Below, piece by piece: positions 1 through 10,556 of a stretch of 64,000 bases of DNA. The translations under genes were made by a program, and so were the position numbers. How positions within the stretch are numbered: position 1 is the first letter of the stretch; every line of letters begins with the position of its first letter. The notes beneath the pieces were generated by a model that saw only the letters and a program-made list of their open reading frames with translations, searched no databases and was not told where the DNA came from. Source of the stretch: Mariannaea sp. PMI_226 (lineage: Eukaryota; Ascomycota; Sordariomycetes; Hypocreales; Nectriaceae). Location of the stretch: NCBI GenBank assembly GCA_024336345.1, contig JANFOG010000009.1, forward strand, positions 1,860,001-1,924,000, in the 5' to 3' direction.

Positions 1-814
1 GAAGAAGAGCATAGCCTGAGAAGATTATTAGAATATCTAGAAAAGGAAAAGAACAAAAAAAAAAAAGGCCGAATAAATGCATCGCCTGCAATTGAGAGAT
101 GACTTACACCCCATGCCTTTTGTTCTCAGTTAGCAAGGTACAGCGATTAGAGTTACCAGGTTCAGTTGCGAAACTTACGACAATGTTGAGACAATAGAGA
201 GTAATGAGAAAGCCAGCAGGCGTGGTGAAGAACTTCCAGAATGCCCTGAGGCCGTTGAGAATAGTTGGTCCCCATTTTTCCTTTGCATCGCCCTTGTGCC
301 TTTCATAGAGGCTGCGGCGACGTTGCCGTAGCTGCTGATGCTTTTCTCGTAGATGAAAGTGGTGATGATGATGATGGTGATTATGATGCGCTTGGTCACT
401 GGACGACGCGACATCTGAAGAGGGTTGCTCCAGTTCCGGCTTTTCAGATATGATAATGGGTTCTCCAGGTACAGCCTTATCGTAGCTGGGCGTCGTAAAA
501 GCCGGCGCTTGGACGTTGGACCCCACCAGAGTCAGCTCGCCCTCCGTGTCAGGCACGGCGATGCGGGTAGAATGACCCTGAGCGTTGAACTCGATATTGC
601 TGCCGCCGGATTCGGCGTCGCGGAGCTCAGTCAGGTTCGGAGCCTGGGCGAAAGCAGTGCCAGCAATCTGCCATGCTCCCAGCTGCGGGTTGGCGTTGAT
701 AATGGACACAGATGCGTTTCTGACGCGGCCAACAAAGCCATTATTGTTATTCATACTGGTGGTGGGGGGGTTTGTTGAGGGGGGGACCGATTGAGGGGGG
801 GAATGTTCTGCCAT
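1..814 (-). CDS. DUF2985-type fungal membrane protein (3' end beyond window)
   Basis: Function is unknown. I recognise the family from the segment WKFFTTPAGFLITLY (about residues 190-205), which I recall as the start of the membrane region of fungal DUF2985 proteins. The N-terminal half is Pro/Ser/Asn-rich and disordered-looking, with a run of histidines near residue 145 followed by a basic stretch. Exon 1 is 814-179 and ends at GTAAGT. A 9-base micro-exon (116-108, reading Ala-Trp-Gly) would follow, then a 92-base intron, then exon 3 from 15 running off the left edge (Ala-Met-Leu-Phe-Phe). This joining gives NIV-AWG-AMLFF, which fits the family as I remember it. The start at 814 is the first ATG of the frame. 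The leader upstream is GA-rich. The gene is divergent from the glucosyltransferase at 1917. Exon 1 is secure; the micro-exon is inference. Confidence 0.72.
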
Positions 815-1916
815 GATGACTTCGTCCCTTTCTTCTTCTTCTCCCTTTTCTTCTTCCTTTTTCTTCTTCTTCCTCGTCCTTCTCTTCTCCTTCTTTCTCT
901 ACTGCTTCTGTTCTTTGAGGATTTTTGTTTTTAATAGAGCTGCTTGTTGAAGAGGAAATGACTTGGCTGTCGGGGTGGTTTGACAGTGACGATCTTAATA
1001 AGACCGCGACCGGAACTTTGTCAAAAGGATCGTCGCACCGTTGTTTTCCGACGCGCTTGCAAAAGTCCGACAGTGGATAATTCAAGCCGCAACCGTAAAG
1101 TGGTTTCGCCTGGAATGAGTTAGAGAATTGAGAATTGCCATCCAAAGTTCAAATGGGAAATTTTTTTTTTCTTTCCATCTAATTACCTAGTACCAAGTTC
1201 TTGTGTCCCTGGAACTGGTTGGGCGCGTCAGCAAGAGGGGAATCGAGACGCCGGTCAGCTTTTAATCCGGCACCGGGCCTTGCTTGGGTGAAGCTGGGAT
1301 TGATCACACGGACCAACGCACGACCAGACGACCGAAGTCCAAGACCAAACGAATCCCAATTTTAAGCACCATGTACGAAAATTCCAAGAGCGAATTCCGA
1401 TAAGAAAGGATGGCGCTCTTGATGATCCTCTAGCACAAGAGAGAGAGAAAAGGAGAGGAGAGAAAAAAGGATCCCAGTGGCCCCCAAGGTGGCTCGGCGT
1501 CTTTATTTCTACTGATTCGTCCACCTGGCCTGCATTGACTTGGTGTGAGGCCGCGATGCAACGGCAACTGCACGCCCGCACACAAATTTCTGCTGCATAA
1601 CTCGCTTATCCCCGGTTGTTGGCTGCAATTATATATCTCATTGGTAGCACTATCTCCGCCAGCCACGATTGACAGCTTTTTGGTGTTTTCTGTTCTCCTG
1701 CGAGCATCACCTGACATTTGCTGCAAGATCTCGCTCGTCAATCTAGTCATCTAACTCTAACAGATCTCTATTTCCATCGCTACTTTTCTTTTCTTTTTTT
1801 TTCCCTCTTTTTTTCCCTCTTTTTTTTCCCTCCTTTTTTTTTGTCTTCTTGAATCGCCACCACTGTCTTTCATTTCCGTCTTCATCCGCTCGTCAATTCA
1901 CGACGCCATCCCAGCC
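815..1916. promoter_or_regulatory. Divergent intergenic region with pyrimidine tracts
   Basis: This 1.1-kb stretch separates the divergently read DUF2985 gene and the glucosyltransferase gene. It holds a CT-rich block at about 825-905, which is the GA-rich leader of the minus-strand gene. A strong CT/T tract at about 1785-1845 lies 70 bases ahead of the ATG at 1917 and resembles the pyrimidine-rich leaders of well-expressed fungal genes. I see no convincing coding sequence here. Confidence 0.5.
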
Positions 1917-4879
1917 ATGGCACTCAATCGCACAAGGTCGAATGGGTTGGGCAACATCACTTTCAACAATGACTCCGACTCGGAGAACTGCACCTCAGGC
2001 AACGTCGGCCCGGATGGCCGCGTAAAGGTCCAAATTCACCACAACACCAAATCCATTGTCGCTTGGTTCCAGAGGCTACAGGGAGCCTCGCAGCCACCTC
2101 AGGAACCTCCCAAGAAGAGGAAGTTCAGCACTGTCGCCCTCTCTGGCGACAAGCCCGCGACCGGGCCTCGCCTCAACATTGCCATCCACATTGTCGGCTC
2201 ACGTGGAGATGTGCAGCCGTTCATCCCGATTGCACAGCTGCTCTCGAGTCCACCCTTTGGCCACCGCGTGCGCATATGCACGCACCCAGTCTTCAAAGAC
2301 TTTGTCGAAGCCCAGGGTGTTGAATTCTTCAGCATCGGCGGCGATCCGGAGGCTTTGATGGCCTACATGGTCAAAAATCCGGGCCTGCTGCCCAACCGCG
2401 AAAGCGTCAAGGCCGGCGACATTGGCAAGCGTCGGGGGGAAATGTGGGACATCATCTACGGCGCGTGGCGGAGCTGCATCGAAGCCGGCAATGGCATGGG
2501 AGAGCCCGTTCGAGCCGCCCAGGCCCATGACGCACGAGATCTCTTCGTTGCCGACGCCATCATCGCCAATCCGCCCTCAATGGCCCATATTCACTGTGCT
2601 GAGAAGCTGTCGATTCCCCTCCACATGGTCTTTACCATGCCGTGGACGCCGACCGAGAAGTTCTCGCACCCATTAGCATCCATGAAGTATGGCCGCGATA
2701 CCGATGCCGCCACCGCAAATTATTTTTCCTTTATGATGATGGAGCTTTTGACATGGCAAGGGTTCGTATATTCCTCTCTAGCCGTATTTGCGAATCTACG
2801 CAGTCTTCCTTTTTTTCCCCCTCCATCCAATTCTCATAATATCCAGTCTCTAACTGTTCAATCACCCACAGCCTTGGTGACCTAATCAACAAGTTCCGCA
2901 CCCAAGTTCTTCGCCTTGACCATATCAGCCCCATGTGGGGATATCAGCTTCTACCTCGGCTCCGTGTTCCCTACACTTACCTCTGGTCTCAGACTCTAAT
3001 TCCCAAGCCAGATGACTGGCGCGACCACGTTAACATTACTGGCTTTTCCTTCCTAAACTTGGCTAATTCCTACACACCACCTGCGGATCTTGCGGATTTC
3101 TTGGCCAAGGGTCCGCCACCAATCTACATTGGCTTCGGCTCCATTGTTATCGATGATCCACAAGCCCTGACTCAACTTATCTTCAAGGCTGTCGAGCTCG
3201 CTGGTGTTCGAGCCATCGTCTCCAAAGGTTGGGGTGGTGTTGGTGGTGGTGACCACGTCCCCGATAATATTTATCTCATCGGCAATGTTCCGCACGACTG
3301 GCTCTTCCAGCGCGTCTCGGCTGTTGTCCATCACGGCGGCGCTGGTACCACCGCTGCTGGCATTGCAGCCAGCCGGCCGACCGTCGTCGTTCCGTTCTTT
3401 GGCGACCAGCCTTTCTGGGGACAGATGATAGCTCGTGCTGGTGCGGGTCCAACACCTGTGCCATTCAAAGACATGACCGCCGAAAGCCTGGCAGCCAGCA
3501 TCAAATTTGCTCTGAAGACGGAAGTGCAGGAGGCGGTGCGGGACATGGCTGAACAGATTGCTGAGGAGGACGGAGCTGGTGATGCTGCCGCTGACATTCA
3601 AGGCAGGCTGGACATCGACCAATATCGATGTGATCTTTGTCCTGAGAGGCTTGCCATCTGGAGACACAAACGCACCGGCGCCCGCCTGAGCGGATTTGCT
3701 GTCTGCTGTTTAGTCAGCCGAGGCATTCTGGACGCTAAAGAAATGAAACTCATCCGGCGTCAACACTGGTACGTCGATGAAGGTGCCGAACATCCTGTTA
3801 TTGGTGTTATAGCTGCCACTTCAGGCTTTTTTACAACTCTGGGAACGGCCGTGAGTGGTTACCGTAAACGTCTCAAGAACAGACACCAGTTGCCAGAACG
3901 CAAGAATGACGGTATCGCAGCTCAGCTGTCCGTCACAGATGCCACCCAAGACATGGATCAGGCTACCCTAGGTACGAGCCCCGAGACTGACCAAACAACT
4001 CGACCAACCTCAAAAGAAGTAGGCCAACGGCCTTCACAAAACACAGATGGCGATCAGATCACCATCACTGGGTCAACAGATGTAACTCGACTCAAGCCGA
4101 TAACTTCCAAACCATCAATTCATCTCACGACAGGCGATATGGAAAACTTTGCCCTCAAAATGGCCAACAAGTCTCTGCGCAGCGGCCAGATGGTGTCGGA
4201 CCATATACAACGGACCCCTACTTTCCATGAGCGGAAGAAGGCAAGCTGGAAGGTTCAGGAACAGGGACGCCATGGCCAGTCCTTTTACGTCGCTCGGGCC
4301 ACAGGCCGCTTCGCCGCTGATGTGACTAAGGCCGGCCTCAAAGCCCCAGTGGCCTTCTTCTATAATATTGCCAACGGGTTTCACAACTACCCCTCATACA
4401 GCATTAGAGCCACTGAAGTAAGAAGGAGAGATGAGATTACTGGGCTTGGCAGTGGTGTGCGTGCGGCTGGAAAGGAGTTTGTGTATGGTTTCTACGATGC
4501 CATAACTGGTTTTGTAATCAAGCCGTACAAGGGAGCTAGGGAAGAAGGCTTGAAAGGGTTTGGTAAAGGCGTCATGAACGGCGGACTCGGACTGACCTTT
4601 AATATAGGCGCTTGTAAGTCACATTTCACTCACTCATCGCTCCGCTTACTGAAGGGAGATTTTGCAAGCTAATACCACTCAGCAATATTCGGCCTGCTGG
4701 GCTACCCGCTCAAGGGTCTCGAGAAGGAGTTTTCCAAACGTCATCTTACCAAGCTCAGGGCTGAGGTGTTCCTTATCAGGTTAAGGCAGGGCATTGAGGA
4801 CATGCGAGAGGCATCTCAAGAGGAGAAAGATGCTGTATTTGAGAGATGGAAGCTGGCACGCGCGCCAGATAGTAGATGA
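1917..4879 (+). CDS. UDP-glucose:sterol glucosyltransferase-type enzyme (GT1/GT28 fold)
   Basis: The protein probably transfers glucose from UDP-glucose to a sterol or similar lipid at a membrane. There are three exons (1917-2761, 2872-4613, 4683-4879), giving 927 residues. The N-terminal acceptor domain carries HIVGSRGDVQPFIPI near residue 90. The UDP-binding domain has HHGGAGTTAAGIAASRP and FFGDQPFWG near residues 435-465, the signature of the sterol-glucosyltransferase group. It is shorter than Atg26 enzymes and shows no GRAM or PH domain. A CxxC-containing segment lies near residue 535. The C-terminal third (about residues 800-890) has Gly-rich amphipathic repeats reminiscent of the VPS13/ATG2 C-terminus. 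The start context CCAGCCATGG is good. The gene faces the ATP-grasp gene tail to tail, 289 bases apart. Whether it belongs to the mycosporine set is unknown. Confidence 0.88.
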
Positions 4880-5168
4880 TGTAATGGTGTTTTGACGTCA
4901 GGTTGCAACACCGCTGTTCCGCTTCCATCAGATTGTTACTATTACTGTATTAACTGTCGGTTAGGTTAATGTATATGAGCCTGGATAAGTTATATAATGG
5001 CACACTAACAAGTTTAGACTGGTAATTTTAAAATATATACAGCTACTCAAAATGCCCGCCATTCGGTGAATGACAATAATTATTCTAGGGAATGAATGGC
5101 TCGCTTCTTTTTTTTACACTAGAGCAAGGTTTGTTCTTGACATCTCACGCAACTGCGTAGTGCCCACT

Positions 5169-6743
5169 CTAAATTTCAAACACCTTCCCCGTACTGATAT
5201 TGATTTTATTCCACCGTCCACGGACGAGATACTTGGCAAAACGCAGTGGCCAGACAACATGGCACATCCACCAGAAAGGCCATGGATCCTTCACTGAAAA
5301 TACTCCGTCTTTCCAGAATACAAGGTACTCAATGAACACTCCAAGAGATTTCAGAACGTCAGTCAACGTACCCTGTCCGGTAAATGCACGACATATCGGG
5401 TTGAGAACAAATTCAACCCAGTCTTGAGCGATCCAATACACATGATTCGCATTCTTCGGAGTCAGGATTGGTTTGGATGAAGGGTTTTCTCGAGGAGAAG
5501 CTGACAATACTGAAAGATACTCGTCGACCAACTCAGGCGTATGATCGAAGAGGACAGTGGCGGTGTGTACCCTAGGGTTACACTCAATAGGATACAGCTT
5601 GAAGGTTCTATTTTTGGACAGTTTATCCATAGACTGATCACCCAGAACAATAAAATCAAAGCTCAGGTGACCAGTAAAGTCATGGGCCAGTGTCTGGGCT
5701 TGTTTGACTGTGAAACCGACCATGGCCCTGGTCAGCGGTAGATCACATGGGAGTGCGGTATAGTGTGTGAGCACGTCTGTGGATGGGCAAGCAACAAAAG
5801 CGCAGACGCGGTCACGTATTACCAAGGAGTGGGTGCAAAATTCATCGCCTTGTATGAACTCTTGTATGAGGTAGGAGGATTCGGAGGAAGGGAACCGAAT
5901 TTGGTTCAGGCGAGCGAGAGTCTCTGACGGGGAGCCCAGGGGGACAACAAACCTCTGGGAGCGGACAAGGTCATCAACTTCAAGTGGCTTGATCAGGAAT
6001 TGCTTTCCCCTTGGACTTAAGGCTAGACCGCCATGCTCCCGGAGGAAGGTGATGATTTCCTCTGTGGTACGCACTACCTTACTAGTCGGAATTTGGAGGC
6101 CAATTGTTCTGGTGTGTTCCATGAATGAGGCCTTTCCATGTAGCAGTGCTGTATGTTTGACGTTGGCCTGGATGCATTTTGTACCGAATCTGGCCTCAAT
6201 GACCTCCTTGACGACAGCATCCTCGAGAGGGGCAATGACATCGGAGACGGGAATTACTAGGTCTACTCTCTCTCGTTCGATTATATCCAGAATAGCCCTC
6301 AAGTATTGAGGGTTCACTCTGCTGCCGCCAGAGTCTATAGGATGAGGCAGTTGGTAAAAGTCGTCCACCGCCTGAGAGAAGCGCCCCAAAGCGAGCCAGT
6401 GCCAGTCGGCACCAATCACGCGATGACCTCGCCCATGAAATAGTCGAGCAATTGAAAGAGCTTTTGCCATACTCATGCCGGTCACAAGAATTGTCTTGGA
6501 AGGTTCATCATCTAAAGCCTTCATGTTTCGGGAGCCGATGATCACTTTTGTCCATATATAAGTGGTCACGACAATGGCGGTGTTTATTGGCAAAAACAGG
6601 GAGCAGCATATAAGCAAACCGATATTCTTTGCCAAATGCTCCATTGCTCTAGCTGACGTGAAATATTGATTATTCCAGAGGCGGGCAAGGGTTCGGTGAT
6701 TCGTGGTTTGAGAGATTGTGAATAGTGATGATCTGACTGACAT
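5169..6743 (-). CDS. mysC-like: ATP-grasp ligase, MysC-type (mycosporine-glycine synthase-like)
   Basis: In the mycosporine pathway the MysC enzyme activates 4-deoxygadusol with ATP and couples it to an amino acid. This single-exon gene encodes 524 residues. After a predicted membrane segment (about 40-67) comes a Rossmann-like pre-ATP-grasp part with KTILVTGMSMAKALSIARLF and GHRVIGADWHW. ATP-grasp elements follow: FLIKPLEVDD near residue 246, YLIQEFIQGDEF, and the Mg-binding IECNPR near residue 395. A second start at 6644 (MEHLAKN) is possible. The order of motifs fits MysC homologues rather than carbamoyl-phosphate synthases. It lies 322 bases downstream of the O-methyltransferase on the same strand and close to the cyclase, which is the main basis for the pathway call. 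The substrate is inferred; the hydrophobic N-terminus is unusual for the family. Confidence 0.82.
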   Translation of the reverse strand: MSVRSSLFTISQTTNHRTLARLWNNQYFTSARAMEHLAKNIGLLICCSLFLPINTAIVVTTYIWTKVIIGSRNMKALDDEPSKTILVTGMSMAKALSIARLFHGRGHRVIGADWHWLALGRFSQAVDDFYQLPHPIDSGGSRVNPQYLRAILDIIERERVDLVIPVSDVIAPLEDAVVKEVIEARFGTKCIQANVKHTALLHGKASFMEHTRTIGLQIPTSKVVRTTEEIITFLREHGGLALSPRGKQFLIKPLEVDDLVRSQRFVVPLGSPSETLARLNQIRFPSSESSYLIQEFIQGDEFCTHSLVIRDRVCAFVACPSTDVLTHYTALPCDLPLTRAMVGFTVKQAQTLAHDFTGHLSFDFIVLGDQSMDKLSKNRTFKLYPIECNPRVHTATVLFDHTPELVDEYLSVLSASPRENPSSKPILTPKNANHVYWIAQDWVEFVLNPICRAFTGQGTLTDVLKSLGVFIEYLVFWKDGVFSVKDPWPFWWMCHVVWPLRFAKYLVRGRWNKINISTGKVFEI

Positions 6744-7065
6744 TCACATCACCCACAACGAATGCTTCGTAGACTAGGCCGCGTAATTGATATTGAAATT
6801 TCCCCATCCACTAAACTGCCAATTACGTACATTACAGCTACGCTTGTCGAACTTTACTCAGGTTGCCCACTCAAGTGTTGCCATCTTGTTGAGGCAAAAG
6901 CCAATGGTGAAGAGAGCCTGTCATGGTTCGTTTATCCACGTTAATATTTTCATGACGCGTGCTGGCGACTATGATCCTTCTCCAGCCTCCCGATACAATG
7001 CGACACCTCCACGCCATCCTTGCTCACAAAGTCAATTATTGCTACTTCGAAACATAGGCTGAACA
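6744..7065. promoter_or_regulatory. Spacer between O-methyltransferase and ATP-grasp genes
   Basis: This stretch of 322 bases must hold the 3' end of the O-methyltransferase transcript and the promoter of the ATP-grasp gene, both on the minus strand. I see no conserved element or coding potential in it. Confidence 0.4.
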
Positions 7066-7918
7066 TTAACAAGGGGCGGTGGGGCTCACTGGAACGCCCG
7101 TAGGCTGAAAACTTTCGACGAGTCTGCTCTCATAAACAAGGCTTGAATCTCCCATAACAGCCCGGTCTGAATCAGATTTGTTCTGCTGCTCCCTCTTTTC
7201 TTTCGGGGTACTTCTCACGTATCTAAGATACGGTGGGTTCCCAGGCTTAATGACGTTGTCGGCTACAGTCAGTGATCCCGGTTGGACGAGCTGTAACTGT
7301 TCACACAGTTTGAAGTCGTCCAGATATGCTGGCTTATAGTGGTCTAAAAATAGCATGTCAATCCTCTTCAATTGATTGTTTGCGTGCATTTGCCGAAGGG
7401 AGTCGTGACTCATGCCCACGACAACTGTCACAATATCGCTGAGGCCTGCTATTGCCACGAGTGATTTGATGATGGCGGCAAATTCGGCGTTGGCCTCCAA
7501 GCTCCAATATCGACAGCCACCCGCCCTCCGAAGCGCATCGCCAAAAAGAATGGCTGAGTAGCCGACGTAGCCACCAAGCTCTACCTGTCTCACATGATTG
7601 GTGATCTTGTGATGAGGAACTTAGTGTGGCAGAGGGAATGCGACTCACCATGATACCAGGTTTATGCATAGCAATTAGATCTGTAATGATCTTGCCCTTC
7701 TCTTTCCCAATGTTCATTAAATATCTCTGGGTGGCGAACTCATCGATAGCTTCTAGGACACGAGCTGGTGACCCTCTTATTCCATCAACCTTAGATTTAT
7801 TCTGAACATAGAGAAGGAGCTCGCGCTCGCGCCCGTCATCCCAGAACACGTTCTTTTCTTGTGGCGCATATCTTTTCTGTTCGTTCATTGGGGACAAGGT
7901 AGCAGATGACGATGTCAT
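7066..7918 (-). CDS. mysB-like: SAM-dependent O-methyltransferase (catechol-OMT family, MysB-type role)
   Basis: It is predicted to methylate desmethyl-4-deoxygadusol to 4-deoxygadusol. There are two exons (7918-7649 and 7584-7066) around a 64-base GTGAGT...CAG intron, giving 262 residues. The N-terminal part reads GRERELLLYV and LMNIGKEKG, as in fungal catechol O-methyltransferases. SAM motif I is VELGGYVGYSAI, spanning the splice site, followed by SLEANAEFA and LFLDHYKPAY, where the Asp of LFLD is the expected metal/catalytic region. I chose the ATG at 7918 (MTSSSAT); an upstream in-frame ATG at 7972 adds 18 residues without family resemblance. The gene is divergent from the cyclase at 9006, sharing about 1.1 kb of promoter. 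The family call is firm. The substrate is inferred from neighbours, since members of this family also methylate catechols. Confidence 0.83.
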
Positions 7919-9005
7919 GGATATCTCTGAAGTTTTGAAAGATGAGGATTCTCTGAACACGGCGAAAATCACTTGTATACCTCCGGCAGCTTATATGCTA
8001 AATCCCGAACTCCAGTTTGATCATCTACCTATCGATGTTATCTCACACCATTTTTAGTTGTACTTCGATCCGTTTCTAGGTATCATCAAAATGCACAAAC
8101 AAGCCGCTCATTCCAGGCTCATTTGTGGTTGCATTAGTGGGAAACCTTGAGGATTCGAGAGGTTGGTGAGTGGTGACGCTAAGATCCCAAACCATCCACA
8201 GCGCCCAATTAAGCCCGATGACTCGCTACACGGGCCGATTTTAGCACTCGTAGAGGACCTTTGCAGATAATAGATGGATACGGTGTGTCCAGATAAGTCA
8301 TTGGCAAGCCAATCCTGGTACTACATTGGGTACTACATTGAGAATGAGTATTGTGCATCAACAGTGGCGTATTTACCATTGTGCGCTAATCGAGCTGGTT
8401 CAGGAACAGGGACCATTGAAAGCAGGCAGTGGTATCTATGACGATGATAGTAGCGAAGCGAAGTACAGTTCATTGTCGTATATTTGTAATGTAGACGCAT
8501 AGTAGAACTCATCGACTGGTAGACTTGTATACTGGCACGCCGCAGGCATTCCAGAGTAACCGCCTAGGTCGTCAACACCAAATCATCATGGTAGCCTCCA
8601 TTCTTTTCTTTTGTCACTTTTCGTACTATCACATGGGTTGATAGCGGAGGTACTGATGCAAGAGATCAAGTCGGAAGAATCACCAGGTCCACTGTGAACT
8701 TTGTCGGTCCATGGTACAAGGTTCTTGTAAGGACCTACGCGACGACGTAGTACTTGATACCAGTCCATTAACTGAATATTAGCAAAAAAATATATATATT
8801 GAGGTATGGGTGGCGTTCCTAACATTGGAAGCTGGTTGTATTGACGTATTTGTGGATGAAGTTACAATTGAGAACGCGTCTCAGCCCATCCTGATGCCAG
8901 TATAAATTCCTGCTACTATGCACTCCTCACCGAAGCTATTTGTTGCGAAGGCCACTTAAATCAAGTAAAAGCCTGGATTCCAATTCTGTCATCGTACTGC
9001 TCATC
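7919..9005. promoter_or_regulatory. Shared bidirectional promoter of O-methyltransferase and cyclase
   Basis: These 1,087 bases lie between two divergent starts (7918 minus, 9006 plus) of consecutive predicted pathway enzymes. A TATAAA box at 8901-8906 sits about 105 bases before the cyclase start. An AT-rich run (A7 followed by alternating TA) lies near 8785. No other gene is visible here. The arrangement suggests co-regulation; no regulator site was identified. Confidence 0.55.
8901..8906 (+). promoter_or_regulatory. TATA box of the cyclase gene
   Basis: TATAAA lies about 105 bases before the ATG at 9006, a plausible core-promoter position for a filamentous fungus. Identified by inspection only. 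Confidence 0.5.
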
Positions 9006-10556
9006 ATGTCTGAAATGAAGGCCAGCGTCAAGCCCACTGCCCAGGGTTTCTCTGTCTGCGGCTACGAGAAAATCGAATACGGCTTTGAGTTTCTTGATGG
9101 CATCTTCGAATTGGACAACCCTCAGCTTGCAGAGTGCTATCATCCTTGGAAGCGATGTATGGCAGTGATGGATTTCAACATTTTCAATATCTACGGCGAG
9201 CAGCTACAGCGGTATTTTGATCATCACCGTATTGCGCTCCAGATACACAAGACCATGATTGGTGAGAAGGCCAAGACAATAGACACAATGCTGGGTATAG
9301 TTGGCTCCTTAACCGACTTTGGCATCTATCGAAAGGAACCAATCCTAGTTATTGGTGGTGGCTTGGTGACAGACGTTGCAGGGTAAGCATTCCGGCATAT
9401 GCTATTCGCGTTGACATGCAGATTCTAATCTCCATAGCTTTGCTTGTGCTGCCTACCGCCGCAACACTAACTACATTCGCATCCCAACCACCGTTATTGG
9501 GCTGATTGATGCTTCCGTCTCGATCAAGGTGGCCGTCAACTATGGAAACTACAAGAATCGTCTAGGTGCCTACCATGCCCCGATGCAGACCTTTCTTGAT
9601 TTTACCTTTTTGCGGACTTTACCTGTAGCTCAGATTCGGAACGGCTTCGCTGAATTGATCAAGATTTCGTCGTGCGCCGACATTGAGACTTTCAATCTGC
9701 TTGACGCTCATTGCGAGGATCTGATCGCTACCTCGTTCGGTAGGGCTGATGATGTGCCTGATGATCTCAGGAAGGTAGCAGATGACATATGTCGCAAGAG
9801 CATTCATGAGATGCTCAAGCTGGAGACCCCAAATCTTCACGAGATTATGCTGGATCGTGTTATTGCTTATGGACACACGTGAGTTTACTTCTCTGCACCT
9901 ATTGATTGTTAGTTTCCCGAGTGAGCTAACACAATCACAGTTGGTCCCCATTACACGAGCTCGTTCCCGAGACTCCTCTCCGCCACGGACATGCAATTTC
10001 GATTGATATGGCCTACTCAGCCACCCTCTCACACATGCGTGGCCTGCTCTCAGCTGAGGATCATGCTCGCCTTTTATCCCTTTTCTCGCGCGCTGGCTTG
10101 TCAATGGATCATTCCCAATTTGACGGGCCGCTCCTAGAGAAAGCCACGGCTGCCATTCTCAGGACACGCGACGGCAAGCTTCGCGCTGCTGTTCCTATAA
10201 GTCCAATTGGCACGTGTGTCTTTCTCAACGACGTCACTCACAATGAAATGTGCCGTGCACTTGACCTTCATAAGAGCCTAATGTCAGATTATCCACGGGA
10301 TGGAGAGGGTATTGACGCATACGTCGATGCCTCCGATACTGGATATACGATCCAGGCTGCGATGACGAAGGGGAATGATACTTGTAACAATTTTGCTGTT
10401 GACGAAAATAGGAACGATGGGTCGAATAGACGGGATATAAGTAAGAAATCGGGTGGATACTCTGACGGAATGAGCAGGATTAGCAGCGGCCTCAAGGACA
10501 AAGCCAATGGATGGAATGACGCTATTCGCGGTGCCTTAACCCTTGAAGGGTTGTAA
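9006..10556 (+). CDS. mysA-like: Sugar-phosphate cyclase, DDGS/EEVS family (dehydroquinate-synthase fold, MysA-type)
   Basis: It is predicted to cyclise sedoheptulose 7-phosphate, with bound NAD and a metal, to desmethyl-4-deoxygadusol; 2-epi-5-epi-valiolone is the alternative product. There are three exons (9006-9382, 9438-9878, 9941-10556), giving 477 residues. Diagnostic motifs are VIGGGLVTDVAGFACAAYRR (about 117-136), RIPTTVIGLIDASVSIKVAV, KNRLGAYHAP and GFAELIKIS, then GHTWSPLHE across the second splice site and RHGHAISIDMAYS. These match the cyclase group that includes DDGS and EEVS rather than AROM or bacterial dehydroquinate synthase. The last ~80 residues are Asp/Asn/Ser/Lys-rich and look disordered, longer than in cyanobacterial enzymes. 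I favour DDGS because an O-methyltransferase and an ATP-grasp ligase are adjacent. The start at 9006 was chosen because upstream in-frame residues show no family similarity. Confidence 0.85.

Noticed and set aside
747..1145. Minus-strand 132-codon frame upstream of the DUF2985 start
   Set aside because: Most of it is a Lys/Glu/Arg run from the GA-rich leader; it overlaps the DUF2985 start in another frame and has no domain.
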